Positions 1 to 6,440 of a DNA stretch of 7,873 bases are shown piece after piece. The stretch lies in assembly GCA_030654205.1 (NCBI GenBank), contig JAURXW010000193.1, positions 1 through 7,873 on the forward strand, read 5' to 3'. This DNA is from Bacteriovorax sp. Its GTDB lineage: Bacteria; Bdellovibrionota; Bacteriovoracia; Bacteriovoracales; Bacteriovoracaceae. The notes beneath the pieces are model-generated. The model did not search any database and was not told the DNA's origin. It saw only the letters and a list, made by a program, of their open reading frames with translations. How positions within the stretch are numbered: the first letter of the stretch is position 1; every line of letters starts with the position of its first letter. The position numbers and the translations under genes are program-made.

Positions 1-2
1 CC

Positions 3-359
3 AATACCGATGATGTTCGGGAAGCTTCTGCTATTACAATGGCCCGTGCTTTGATCAAAGAGGGTGCGATTGTGCATTTCTTTGACCCAGTTGCCAGCGA
101 AAACTTCATGAAAATTATGAAAGATTACCCAGAATGCGAAGGAAAGATTAAATCCTTTGATAATAAATATGACTGTCTCAAAGGCAGTGATGGGTTAGTT
201 ACGATGACTGAATGGCGCGAATTCCGTATTCCTGATTTTAATGAAGTTAAATCTCTTCTGAAAACAAAGGTTATCTTTGATGGAAGAAACCTTTATGAAA
301 CAGATAAAGTTTTAGAGTTAGGATTTGACTATTTCGCTGTAGGGAAATTTATTAAATGA
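3..359 (+). CDS. UDP-glucose 6-dehydrogenase, C-terminal part (5' end outside window)
   Basis: This enzyme oxidises UDP-glucose to UDP-glucuronate with two NAD+ in the cytoplasm, feeding surface polysaccharide synthesis. The reading frame is open from the first complete codon at position 3, so the gene begins before the window and the ATG at 39 is internal. The first residues, NTDDVREA, match the conserved family motif (usually K-P-x-T-D-D-x-R-E) that opens the C-terminal UDP-binding domain. Further on, the fragment shows the typical run DGLVTMTEW, then FDGRNLY, then the ending ELGFDYFAVG. About 118 residues are present out of a usual 430-460. The NAD-binding domain and the catalytic cysteine lie outside, so activity cannot be judged here. 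The stop overlaps the next start as ATGA, which suggests translational coupling. The nearby glycosyltransferases fit a role in glycan precursor supply. A related UDP-sugar dehydrogenase such as a UDP-ManNAc type is possible but less likely. Confidence 0.92.
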   Translation, partial: NTDDVREASAITMARALIKEGAIVHFFDPVASENFMKIMKDYPECEGKIKSFDNKYDCLKGSDGLVTMTEWREFRIPDFNEVKSLLKTKVIFDGRNLYETDKVLELGFDYFAVGKFIK

Positions 360-1132
360 AAATAGCTGTCGTTCAACTTACTTCTGTTCTCGATTATAAA
401 ATAAACCTGAAGAGCATTCGTCTATTTTTAAAAGAGGCAAAAGATCTAGGTGCAGAAGCTGCTTTTTTGCCAGAAGTATTTTATTCAATGAGTGATGGAC
501 AAACTCCAACACCATTTTTAATTGAAGAAGCCAATGAGCACTACAAGGAAATACAAAACCTCGCAATAGATTTTGGCATGGCGCTCATTGGAGGATCTGC
601 TGCAACACTATTGAACGGTAAAGTTGTTAACCGGGCCTATAATTTTGATAAATTTGGCAAAGACTTAGGTCATTACGATAAGATTAATTTGTTTTCATGT
701 GATTTACCCAATAAAAAAATTTCCGAAGCTAAAAATTATACTGCAGGAACAGACTATAAACTTATTGAACTTGATTCACACAAAATTGGATTGGGAATAT
801 GTTTTGATATGCGCTTTTCAGAGATGGGACTCCATTACAGGATGGAAGGTGCCGAAATTTTAACTTATCCCGCGGCCTTTACAGTACCAACAGGCAAGGC
901 CCATTGGCATACACTATTAAAAGCACGTGCCATTGAAAATCAATGTTTCGTTGTTGCTGCTGCCCAATGGGGTCATCATAATGAAAAGATTCAGACCTAT
1001 GGCCACTCACTTGTGATTGATCCTTGGGGTGATGTCCTTTTAGATATAGCAGATGGACCTGGTGTCGGAGTAGTTGATTTAGATTTTTCTAAAATCGATC
1101 TCATTAGGCATTCGGTTATAATGAATAGATAA
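356..1132 (+). CDS. Carbon-nitrogen hydrolase, Nit1/deaminated-glutathione-amidase type
   Basis: This is a 258-residue nitrilase-superfamily amidase with the expected Glu-Lys-Cys triad. Glu40 lies in FLPE, Lys109 in YDKINLF and Cys149 in GICFDMRFSE. The stretch around residues 172-225 (PAAFTVPTGKAHW, KARAIENQCFVVAAAQ, YGHSLVIDPWG) closely follows the Nit1 branch, whose known members hydrolyse deaminated glutathione as metabolite repair. The length equals that of a single-domain family member. No signal peptide is present, so it should be cytoplasmic. The start ATG at 356 overlaps the stop of the dehydrogenase as ATGA, and AGGGA about 10 bases upstream can act as a ribosome site. The gene sits in a sugar-nucleotide operon, which is not an obvious place for a glutathione repair enzyme. 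The family is clear and the exact substrate is inferred. Confidence 0.93.
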   Translation: MKIAVVQLTSVLDYKINLKSIRLFLKEAKDLGAEAAFLPEVFYSMSDGQTPTPFLIEEANEHYKEIQNLAIDFGMALIGGSAATLLNGKVVNRAYNFDKFGKDLGHYDKINLFSCDLPNKKISEAKNYTAGTDYKLIELDSHKIGLGICFDMRFSEMGLHYRMEGAEILTYPAAFTVPTGKAHWHTLLKARAIENQCFVVAAAQWGHHNEKIQTYGHSLVIDPWGDVLLDIADGPGVGVVDLDFSKIDLIRHSVIMNR

Positions 1133-1143
1133 TGGGGATTAAT

Positions 1144-1521
1144 ATGAAATTTTTATTGTTAACGATTTTAATTTTTAGCTGCAATTTAAGTTGGGCCAAT
1201 CTGTATTTACAAACAGAATACCAAGAAGGATCCAAGCCGAAAATCGTAACCAAACATCATATTTTTTTAAATAAACGATATCCAATTTACTACAGTCGAA
1301 AAAGTTATGTTCTTATTTTAAAAAAAATAATTGGCAATGAAGCGACAATTGAAAGTGAGTCGTATGACCTAGATAAAATTGGTCATAAAACTATGCACGG
1401 TGGTGGGTTAGGGACTTATAAAGTCGGCAAAAGTTTTTCTCTCATTGATTATGCTCCTAACGGTGGGCAACTTTATTCTTTAAAAATTGACCTGGAAAAA
1501 ATTGTTGAGATGAAACCTTAA
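1144..1521 (+). CDS. Small secreted protein of unknown function
   Basis: I do not recognise this family. Starting at the ATG at 1144 the product has 125 residues and opens with a typical Sec signal peptide: MK, a hydrophobic run FLLLTILIFS, then a probable cleavage after SWA, giving a mature protein beginning NLYLQ. The in-frame ATG at 1132 overlaps the previous stop (TAATG) and would add four residues. I prefer 1144 because GGGGA precedes it at a good distance. The mature part has no cysteine, has many alternating hydrophobic and polar residues that suggest beta strands, and contains a Gly-rich stretch HGGGLG. The lone Cys in the signal region has Phe at -2, a poor lipobox, so a lipoprotein is less likely. 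It appears to be the last gene of the operon and ends 3 bases from a convergent gene. Confidence 0.7.
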   Translation: MKFLLLTILIFSCNLSWANLYLQTEYQEGSKPKIVTKHHIFLNKRYPIYYSRKSYVLILKKIIGNEATIESESYDLDKIGHKTMHGGGLGTYKVGKSFSLIDYAPNGGQLYSLKIDLEKIVEMKP

Positions 1522-1524
1522 TAA

Positions 1525-2490
1525 TTAAAATGGTAATAATTCTTCAGCTCTTATATTGAATTGATAAGTAGGCGCCTGTTGATTGAGTTCTTCATTGGTC
1601 ATAACTTTTTGGTACAAAACTAAATAACTTTCAGCATGCTTATTGATAGCAAAATTATCTTCCACATATTTACGAATGACTTGGGCATTAAAAACTTTCC
1701 CGGGATTTTTTAATTTCATCAAAAGTTCATCATGATTATTCACAATAAATCCAACTTCCGAGGTAATAAGTTCTGGCAAACTTCCAAAAGGTGAGCCAAC
1801 AACTGGAAGTCCTTGAGACATTGCCTCGATAATGGCAATTCCGAATGGCTCGTGCCATCGCACTGGAAATAAAAGTGCATCACAAGAGCGAATGATATTG
1901 AGTTTTTCTTCACCACCAACCATTCCAAAGCTATGAATATAGCGAGAAATTCCCCACCATTTACCTCCGGCGATATGTAAATGCTTGTTTGATTTTCGAC
2001 ATGTTTTTACAGCGTGAGCAAGATTTTTTACTCGCCATGAAGCCTTGGCCAAAAAGAGAAAATGATCCCATTTTTTTTCGGTCAGCTTAAAAGGGTATTC
2101 TTCCAAGTCAAGTGCATTGTAAATAAATTGATCCGAGCCATGAATAGCAGCATGCTTTTTAGAGACAAAAACAGTATTTTTAATAAAGTTTTCTCCAATT
2201 TTTCCATTGCCTTGAATTGTATTTATCGTTGGAATATTTCCAGGAAATTTATAATTATAAAATAAATGAATGATGTCTGTGTCTTTTGGCACAAGTGTCG
2301 TCCAGTCAACATCGGGTTGGAGAGCAATAAGCTCGATACCATGCTCTCTTACACTAGATTCTGCATGACCAATCAGAATAACTTTATGGCCCATGCGTGC
2401 CAATTCTTTCATATGCCAAAAAATTATTCTTTCTATCCCACCATATTTTAAAACAGGCAGAACACCATTGTGTTGGAAAACAATTTTCAT
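1525..2490 (-). CDS. GT4-family glycosyltransferase (group 1)
   Basis: This 321-residue protein looks like a GT-B fold retaining glycosyltransferase that moves a sugar from a nucleotide donor to a growing glycan on the cytoplasmic face of the membrane. The N-terminal part has the usual Gly-rich loop KYGGIE (about residues 16-20), matching the (G)GxE acceptor-side motif. The C-terminal half starts with FLAKASWRVKNL (146-157), which includes the phosphate-binding Arg/Lys region. It then shows the donor-site motif HEPFGIAIIEA, with Glu214 and Glu222 as the EX7E pair, followed by GLPVVGSPFGSLPE. No membrane segment is visible. The length is slightly short for GT4 (usually 350-400). The start overlaps the stop of the upstream GT2 gene as ATGA, and AGGA lies 8 bases before it. 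Donor and acceptor cannot be read from the sequence. Confidence 0.9.
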   Translation of the reverse strand: MKIVFQHNGVLPVLKYGGIERIIFWHMKELARMGHKVILIGHAESSVREHGIELIALQPDVDWTTLVPKDTDIIHLFYNYKFPGNIPTINTIQGNGKIGENFIKNTVFVSKKHAAIHGSDQFIYNALDLEEYPFKLTEKKWDHFLFLAKASWRVKNLAHAVKTCRKSNKHLHIAGGKWWGISRYIHSFGMVGGEEKLNIIRSCDALLFPVRWHEPFGIAIIEAMSQGLPVVGSPFGSLPELITSEVGFIVNNHDELLMKLKNPGKVFNAQVIRKYVEDNFAINKHAESYLVLYQKVMTNEELNQQAPTYQFNIRAEELLPF

Positions 2491-3251
2491 ATCTTTTTTC
2501 CTAATTGAAGATCAAAAAGTTTTGAGTATTTTAAAAGGGCCGAGAGTGAATTAATGAAACAAATGATAAAGCCATATCGGCCGTCCAAAAATCCGCGTTT
2601 TAAAAAATAGTCACGACCGAATTTTAAAAATGGGCGAGTACCAATTTTAAAAAGGCTTGATCTTTTTCCTTGCGCAAAAGCGGCCTTCGCTGCAATCGTG
2701 GTAAATTTGTCAGTTTGTCTCACATGTGAAGCTATAGAATCATAAGAGTAATGGAGCAAATCACCTGATAAAAATCCGACTTCATCTTTTTTAGAATTTA
2801 ATTCCAAAATATCATGCGGGTTAACTCCCTTCCATGTCGCTTGAGATTTTTTAACTAAACGCAATTTGGTATCTGGATACCACCCGCAATAATGAACCCA
2901 GTGTCCGCAGTAATTAGTTAATCGATTAAAGCGATAACCATTTAATATAAAGTTTTGTTTAATTTTTTTTATTTCTTCCAGCAACTCAGGCGAGAGAGCT
3001 TCATCGGCATCAAGCGAGAGGACATATTCAAATTGGGCGAGACCTAAGGCAAAGTTTTTTTGCTCAATATGACCCTGAAATGCATTTTTTATAAAACGGA
3101 CACCATGCTCATTGCAGATTGCTTCCGTTTTATCGGTAGAGAAAGAATCAACGACTAAAATTTCATCCGCAATGGATAAAACGGAGCTGATGCAACGACC
3201 AATGTTCTTCTCTTCGTTGTAAGTTATTATTGCTACAGTTAACTTGATCAT
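2487..3251 (-). CDS. GT2-family glycosyltransferase, WaaE/KdtX-like
   Basis: This is a 254-residue inverting GT-A glycosyltransferase. It opens with TVAIITYNEEKNIGRCI, followed by ILVVDSFSTDKT (32-42) and the metal-binding LSLDADEAL (79-86). The later segment RFNRLTNYCGHWVHYCGWYPDTKLRL (108-132) is typical of the WaaE/KdtX branch, which adds glucose to the LPS inner core in enterobacteria. WKGVNPHDIL (140-149) takes the place of the usual V-H-E catalytic-base region, with His-Asp instead of His-Glu. The C-terminal region has short hydrophobic, aromatic-rich stretches that may touch the membrane. A strong ribosome site (GAGGTGG) lies 7 bases before the start. It is the first gene of a two-gene minus-strand unit with the GT4 gene. 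Branch assignment is good, and the sugar transferred is inferred only. Confidence 0.9.
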   Translation of the reverse strand: MIKLTVAIITYNEEKNIGRCISSVLSIADEILVVDSFSTDKTEAICNEHGVRFIKNAFQGHIEQKNFALGLAQFEYVLSLDADEALSPELLEEIKKIKQNFILNGYRFNRLTNYCGHWVHYCGWYPDTKLRLVKKSQATWKGVNPHDILELNSKKDEVGFLSGDLLHYSYDSIASHVRQTDKFTTIAAKAAFAQGKRSSLFKIGTRPFLKFGRDYFLKRGFLDGRYGFIICFINSLSALLKYSKLFDLQLGKKI

Positions 3252-3253
3252 TG

Positions 3254-3265
3254 AAAGGCCACCTC
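3254..3265. promoter_or_regulatory. Back-to-back ribosome sites of the divergent GT2 and GT9 genes
   Basis: On the plus strand AAAGG ends at 3258 and serves the GT9 ATG at 3268. On the minus strand GAGGTGG (complement of 3259-3265) serves the GT2 ATG that ends at 3251. Both lie side by side in the 16-base gap, which leaves no room for promoters. The choice of ATG 3268 for the GT9 gene rests on this site. Confidence 0.65.
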
Positions 3266-3267
3266 AA

Positions 3268-4287
3268 ATGTCAAAAGCTCCAACTATTATGCTGGTAAAA
3301 AACCGTGCCCTAGGGGATTCCATTATGGGACTCTCGGCGGTTCAGTACTTAAAACTTTTATATCCTGAGAGTAACATCATTTATGCCGTTCCTCAATGGA
3401 TTGCGCCGCTTTATAGTGAGTCCAATACTGCGGCCGATAGTATTTATCCCTTAGCGCTTTCATCTATTAAAGATATTCTAAAATTATTTAAATATATAAA
3501 GGCTTCAAAAATTGAGCATATTCATGAAATGCATCAGTCAGGAAGAGGATCGAAGATTTTTAAAATAATTTCTTTTGTTTTGGGAATTCGATACACGGCA
3601 CATAACCATCATTTAAAAGAAAAAACAGGTGTAATTGATCAGGGTAAAATTTTGCCCTTGATTCAACGCGATCTCGATGGAGTTTTTTCATTTTTAGGAG
3701 ATGGAGAAAGGCCAAATTATTTAAATTTTGCGCCTGCCATAACTCCTAGTGATAATGAATTTAGTTATCCCAAAAAAATAATTATTATGGGAGTCGTTGC
3801 CACCAGAGCAACTAAGATGTGGCCGCTTTTGAATTATCTGGCCCTTGCCCAGTTAATTAATCAACAAGACCCAAGTATTTCGATTGTTATCCCACTTTCT
3901 AAAAATGCTGATGATAAATTGATTAAGGAAAAACTGCTTAGCTTGGGATTACCGGCCGGTGTTTCAATAGTTGAATGGAGTTTAAAGCAATTGCCATCTG
4001 CTTTTAGAGCAGCTTCTTTTTATATTGGCAATGACACTGGGTTAAAGCATTTAGCAGTTGCAGTGGGAATTAAAACATTTACTTTTTTTGGACCAGAGCC
4101 CGCCAATGAATGGCATCCCTATAATCCTGAAAAGCATCCTTATTTTTATCTTGAAAATCTTGTTTGTAGAACGCGTTTACACCATTACTGTGGACTTAGT
4201 ATTTGTGATTTAAAGGAAGATAATATGCATTGTTTGAATTATTTTAAACCTGAGCAGGTTTTTCTTAAAATAGAAAACTACATATAA
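3268..4287 (+). CDS. GT9-family glycosyltransferase (LPS heptosyltransferase-type)
   Basis: This GT-B protein of about 339 residues belongs to the ADP-heptose:LPS heptosyltransferase family. The N-terminus IMLVKNRALGDSIMGLSAVQYLKLLYP is the family opening with the conserved GD. ATRATKMWPLLNYLALAQLI matches the mid-protein (A)R-x-T-K-x-W-P motif. GNDTGLKHLAVAVGIKTFTFFGP is the donor-binding GND(S/T)G..HLA motif. The C-terminal part carries several cysteines (CRTR, HHYCGLSIC, MHC) in the pattern common near the end of GT9 proteins. I chose ATG 3268 because AAAGG precedes it by 9 bases and the family sequence begins shortly after it. A TTG at 3244 would add eight residues and overlap the divergent GT2 gene. 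The last 10 bases overlap the end of the convergent NifU-like gene. Heptose as the donor is likely but not proven. Confidence 0.9.
   Translation: MSKAPTIMLVKNRALGDSIMGLSAVQYLKLLYPESNIIYAVPQWIAPLYSESNTAADSIYPLALSSIKDILKLFKYIKASKIEHIHEMHQSGRGSKIFKIISFVLGIRYTAHNHHLKEKTGVIDQGKILPLIQRDLDGVFSFLGDGERPNYLNFAPAITPSDNEFSYPKKIIIMGVVATRATKMWPLLNYLALAQLINQQDPSISIVIPLSKNADDKLIKEKLLSLGLPAGVSIVEWSLKQLPSAFRAASFYIGNDTGLKHLAVAVGIKTFTFFGPEPANEWHPYNPEKHPYFYLENLVCRTRLHHYCGLSICDLKEDNMHCLNYFKPEQVFLKIENYI
4246..4266 (+). terminator. Terminator-like hairpin inside the end of the GT9 gene
   Basis: AAACCT (4246-4251) pairs with AGGTTT (4256-4261) around a GAGC loop and is followed by TTCTT. This resembles a weak intrinsic terminator (6-bp stem with three G-C or C-G pairs at most) about 20 bases before the GT9 stop codon. 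The convergent genes overlap here, so no non-coding space is available for one. On the minus strand no U-rich tail follows. Confidence 0.35.
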
Positions 4288-4532
4288 GGATTTTCGCCAT
4301 TCACGTGATCGGTTAAATCAACAACTTCTGAAATCATTGGAAAGTTTTGTTTCACTAAAGTTTGAATACCATCTTTTAGTGTTGCCTTTGAACTCGCACA
4401 TCCTTGGCATCCGCCAGATAAGCGGACAAAAAGTTTATCGTTATCAATATCAATAATTTCCACGTTCCCACCATGAGCAGCAAGTGCCGGTCTAACTTGT
4501 TCATCAAATAATATTTCTAATTTTTTAAGCAT
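4278..4532 (-). CDS. NifU C-terminal domain Fe-S scaffold protein
   Basis: This 84-residue protein consists of a stand-alone NifU C-terminal (Nfu) domain, which holds a [4Fe-4S] cluster between two subunits and passes it to target enzymes in the cytoplasm. The family opening is seen in FDEQVRPALAAHGGNVEIIDI, followed by LSGGCQGCASSKATLKDGIQ, where Cys42 and Cys45 form the CxxC cluster ligands. Length matches single-domain Nfu proteins, which lack the N-terminal A-type domain of NfuA. A good ribosome site (AAAGGA) lies 8 bases upstream of the start, and only 13 bases separate it from the rsmE stop, so the two are very likely co-transcribed. Its own 3' end overlaps the GT9 gene tail to tail. 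The family call is secure. The client proteins are unknown. Confidence 0.95.
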   Translation of the reverse strand: MLKKLEILFDEQVRPALAAHGGNVEIIDIDNDKLFVRLSGGCQGCASSKATLKDGIQTLVKQNFPMISEVVDLTDHVNGENPYM

Positions 4533-4545
4533 AAGTTTTATCCTT

Positions 4546-5247
4546 TTAAAAACGCTTTCTTAACAATTCTAGCTGGGAAATGGCGGAATAAACAGCATGT
4601 TCTACGCGCAAAATGCTAGACGATATTTTGATGCTAGTAAAACCAGCATGATGGAATCGTTCAATATCCTGATTGATAAAACCTCGCTCAGGCCCTATGG
4701 CCAAAGTAATAGGTTTATTAAAATCAATTTCGGTGTCTAAAAAACTTTTGTCGGTTTTTAAATCCAATATAAATTTTTGAGGGGCATTGGAGTATTGTTC
4801 AGCTGGGTTATATATATCCAACTTAAATTCTGGGAGTTGGGTGTAAATAGCGGCTTGTGAAAGTCCTGTAAGCAAAAATTCTTCATAGGCCTTATTTTCA
4901 AAAATCTTTGAGTCTAAATAGCTTTTTTCAGAAAGAGCAGCTTTAAAAAAATGAAAACGACGCGCTCCAAAGGTAGACGCATGTTCTAATATTTTTTTAG
5001 TAGTTTGAGGGCGAGATAACCCAACGACCAAATCAAACCATTGCTCTCGGCCAGGAGTAATGGATCCCAATTTTAAAGAGCAATGATTCTCTTTTAGATC
5101 AAGTACAATACCGAGACTTAAACCTTGATTAATAACAGTACATCGCACTTCATCACCTATAACTAATTTTAAAGTGGTGTGAATATGGGCCAATACATGA
5201 GGGTCTGTAATAATGCCACTGTCGTCTTTTAGGATAAGTGAGTTCAT
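4546..5247 (-). CDS. rsmE: 16S rRNA (uracil1498-N3)-methyltransferase RsmE
   Basis: RsmE methylates N3 of U1498 in the 16S rRNA of the 30S subunit with S-adenosylmethionine. The 233-residue length is normal. The N-terminal PUA-like part runs to about residue 68, and the SPOUT methyltransferase part follows with FDLVVGLSRPQTTKKILEHASTFGARRFHFF. The cofactor knot is seen in ITLAIGPERGF (180-190) and ISSSILRVEHA (208-218). These positions are usually IGPEGG and LG-x-RILRTETA, so this copy is divergent. GPERG and the spacing SEKSYLDSKIF...LLTGLSQA resemble a recognised RsmE subgroup. It is the first gene of a unit with the Nfu gene and diverges from the helicase gene across about 113 bases. No strong ribosome site is visible (AGAGAG lies very close to the start). 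Confidence 0.9.
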   Translation of the reverse strand: MNSLILKDDSGIITDPHVLAHIHTTLKLVIGDEVRCTVINQGLSLGIVLDLKENHCSLKLGSITPGREQWFDLVVGLSRPQTTKKILEHASTFGARRFHFFKAALSEKSYLDSKIFENKAYEEFLLTGLSQAAIYTQLPEFKLDIYNPAEQYSNAPQKFILDLKTDKSFLDTEIDFNKPITLAIGPERGFINQDIERFHHAGFTSIKISSSILRVEHAVYSAISQLELLRKRF

Positions 5248-5289
5248 GCTCTCTAAGTCTCATCAGCAGACATTTTCGTCAAGTTCAAA

Positions 5290-5317
5290 AATAAATAGAA
5301 GAAACATAATGGGTCAA
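5290..5317 (-). promoter_or_regulatory. Candidate sigma70-type promoter for rsmE-nfu
   Basis: On the minus strand TTGACC (complement of 5312-5317, five of six consensus bases) is followed after 16 bases by TTTATT (complement of 5290-5295, four of six). This would start transcription about 36 bases before the rsmE ATG. It is a by-eye match in an AT-rich stretch, so it is only a candidate. Confidence 0.35.
5305..5310 (+). promoter_or_regulatory. Candidate -10 box for the helicase gene
   Basis: CATAAT matches five of six bases of the -10 consensus and lies 50 bases upstream of the helicase start. No convincing -35 box is found at 16-18 bases upstream. TAAAAT at 5318-5323 is an alternative. The 113-base divergent gap is the only non-coding space available for a helicase promoter. 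Confidence 0.25.
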
Positions 5318-5343
5318 TAAAATTAGAAGTTTGGCTTTTATCA

Positions 5344-5362
5344 ATTCAAATGAATTTTGAAT
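5344..5362. repeat. Short inverted repeat across the helicase start
   Basis: ATTCAAA (5344-5350) and TTTGAAT (5356-5362) form 7-bp perfect arms with a 5-base loop, and the second arm includes the first two bases of the ATG at 5361. It could be an operator or a weak mRNA hairpin hiding that start. The arms are AT-rich, so chance is possible. Confidence 0.35.
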
Positions 5363-6395
5363 GATCAAGAATATGAAATTAATTGAAGAACTATTTAAAC
5401 CGTCCCAATTTACACTTTTAACCGCTCCTGTGGCAGCAGGAAAAACAAAACTAGTGGTCGAATTCTATCGAGATCACCAATATAAAGTTATTTTTGTTTC
5501 TCCCTTGCGGGCACTTGCCAACGAGGTTTACACAAAGTTGGTATCGCTCGAAAAGAATGTTTTTCTAGCTGGTGGAGATATTCCTCTAGAAGACTGCATG
5601 ATTAATTTTCTTCAAGCAAGAAAATCTTTTTTTGTCGCGACGATGGAATTATTATCTGAAGATTTTTTAGAAGCTTGCGAACAACAAAATGAAAAGATTA
5701 TTTTTATCCTCGACGAATTCCATCTTTTTTATCATTGGGGAGAAAGCTTTCGTCCTATTTTACATGATCGTTTTCTTGCTATTTTAGATACTCAAGCTCC
5801 TGTTTTGGGAATTACGGCAACGATGAGTTCTGGATTATTGGATCATTTAAAAGAAGATTTAAAATATCATAACGAAACATGGTTTCATATTGATTATGGT
5901 AATCATCAACTGCATCGTCACCCAAAAGAATTGCATTGTTTTCACATGCTAACTCCCGAACTTTTTCATCGTGCTATGTGGAGGGAATTAAGACAGAAAA
6001 ATCCCAAAGATGTCTATCTTATTTTTTGTTCTTATCGCTCGGAGGTGGATGAATTAGTCGCGCGTTCAAGTCGATTGGGTCTTCGCAGTCTTGGTTGTGT
6101 CGGAGGTGAAGTTGAAAGCTTTTTAGAAAATTTAAAAAATTATAATGATGAAGTAGATTGCATTTTCTCAACAACAACTCTGAGTCATGGAGTAAATCTT
6201 CCAGAAATTAAAAAAGTTTTTATAAATTATGAAGTTAAAAATTATGATTTTTGGCTACAAATGATCGGGCGTGGGGGCAGGAGAGGAAGTGATTATGAAG
6301 TTTATACTTTTGATACCTTTCACTCTAGTAAAACGGAGCTCTTAAAAAACAAGTTAAAGATTTATCTGTCTGATTTTATAGGGATGGACCTCTAG
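5361..6395 (+). CDS. Minimal SF2 (DExH) helicase-like ATPase
   Basis: This 344-residue protein carries an almost complete set of superfamily 2 helicase motifs and little else. Walker A is APVAAGKT (22-29) and motif Ia is VSPLRALANEV (47-56). Motif II is DEFH (118-121), motif III is TAT (152-154) and motif IV is around YLIFCSY (219-225). Motif V is STTTLSHGVNLPEIKKVFI and motif VI is QMIGRGGRRG (300-309). Motifs V and VI resemble Ski2/Hel308-type enzymes, but the winged-helix, ratchet and other accessory domains of that group are absent. It should hydrolyse ATP while moving on or remodelling nucleic acid in the cytoplasm, but the substrate is unknown. ATG 5361 follows a TGA directly, and ATG 5373 is an alternative start. 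Neither has a good ribosome site. No gene symbol is justified. Confidence 0.85.
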   Translation: MIKNMKLIEELFKPSQFTLLTAPVAAGKTKLVVEFYRDHQYKVIFVSPLRALANEVYTKLVSLEKNVFLAGGDIPLEDCMINFLQARKSFFVATMELLSEDFLEACEQQNEKIIFILDEFHLFYHWGESFRPILHDRFLAILDTQAPVLGITATMSSGLLDHLKEDLKYHNETWFHIDYGNHQLHRHPKELHCFHMLTPELFHRAMWRELRQKNPKDVYLIFCSYRSEVDELVARSSRLGLRSLGCVGGEVESFLENLKNYNDEVDCIFSTTTLSHGVNLPEIKKVFINYEVKNYDFWLQMIGRGGRRGSDYEVYTFDTFHSSKTELLKNKLKIYLSDFIGMDL

Positions 6396-6416
6396 CGACT
6401 TATTAATACTTTCAAT

Positions 6417-6422
6417 TATAAC
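6417..6422 (+). promoter_or_regulatory. Candidate -10 box for the toxin-antitoxin unit
   Basis: TATAAC (five of six bases of TATAAT) lies 18 bases before the toxin ATG inside the 45-base gap after the helicase. There is no good -35 box. The unit could instead be read from the helicase promoter. TA units usually carry their own repressed promoter, which is why this gap is worth noting. Confidence 0.25.
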
Positions 6423-6440
6423 GGATATGGTATATGTTTT

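Noticed and set aside
378..566. Minus-strand open frame inside the carbon-nitrogen hydrolase gene.
   Set aside because: It overlaps a conserved enzyme coding region and has no family features.
1515..1545. Repeated AATAATT at the convergent junction as a possible terminator.
   Set aside because: The copies are direct, not inverted, and no stable hairpin can be drawn.
2062..2451. Two consecutive open frames on the plus strand opposite the GT4 gene.
   Set aside because: They have no recognisable motifs or ribosome sites and lie fully inside a well-supported glycosyltransferase gene.
2617..2657. Repeated AATTTTAAAAA segments in the GT2 gene.
   Set aside because: They encode similar Phe-Lys stretches in AT-rich codons and show no repeat structure beyond two copies.
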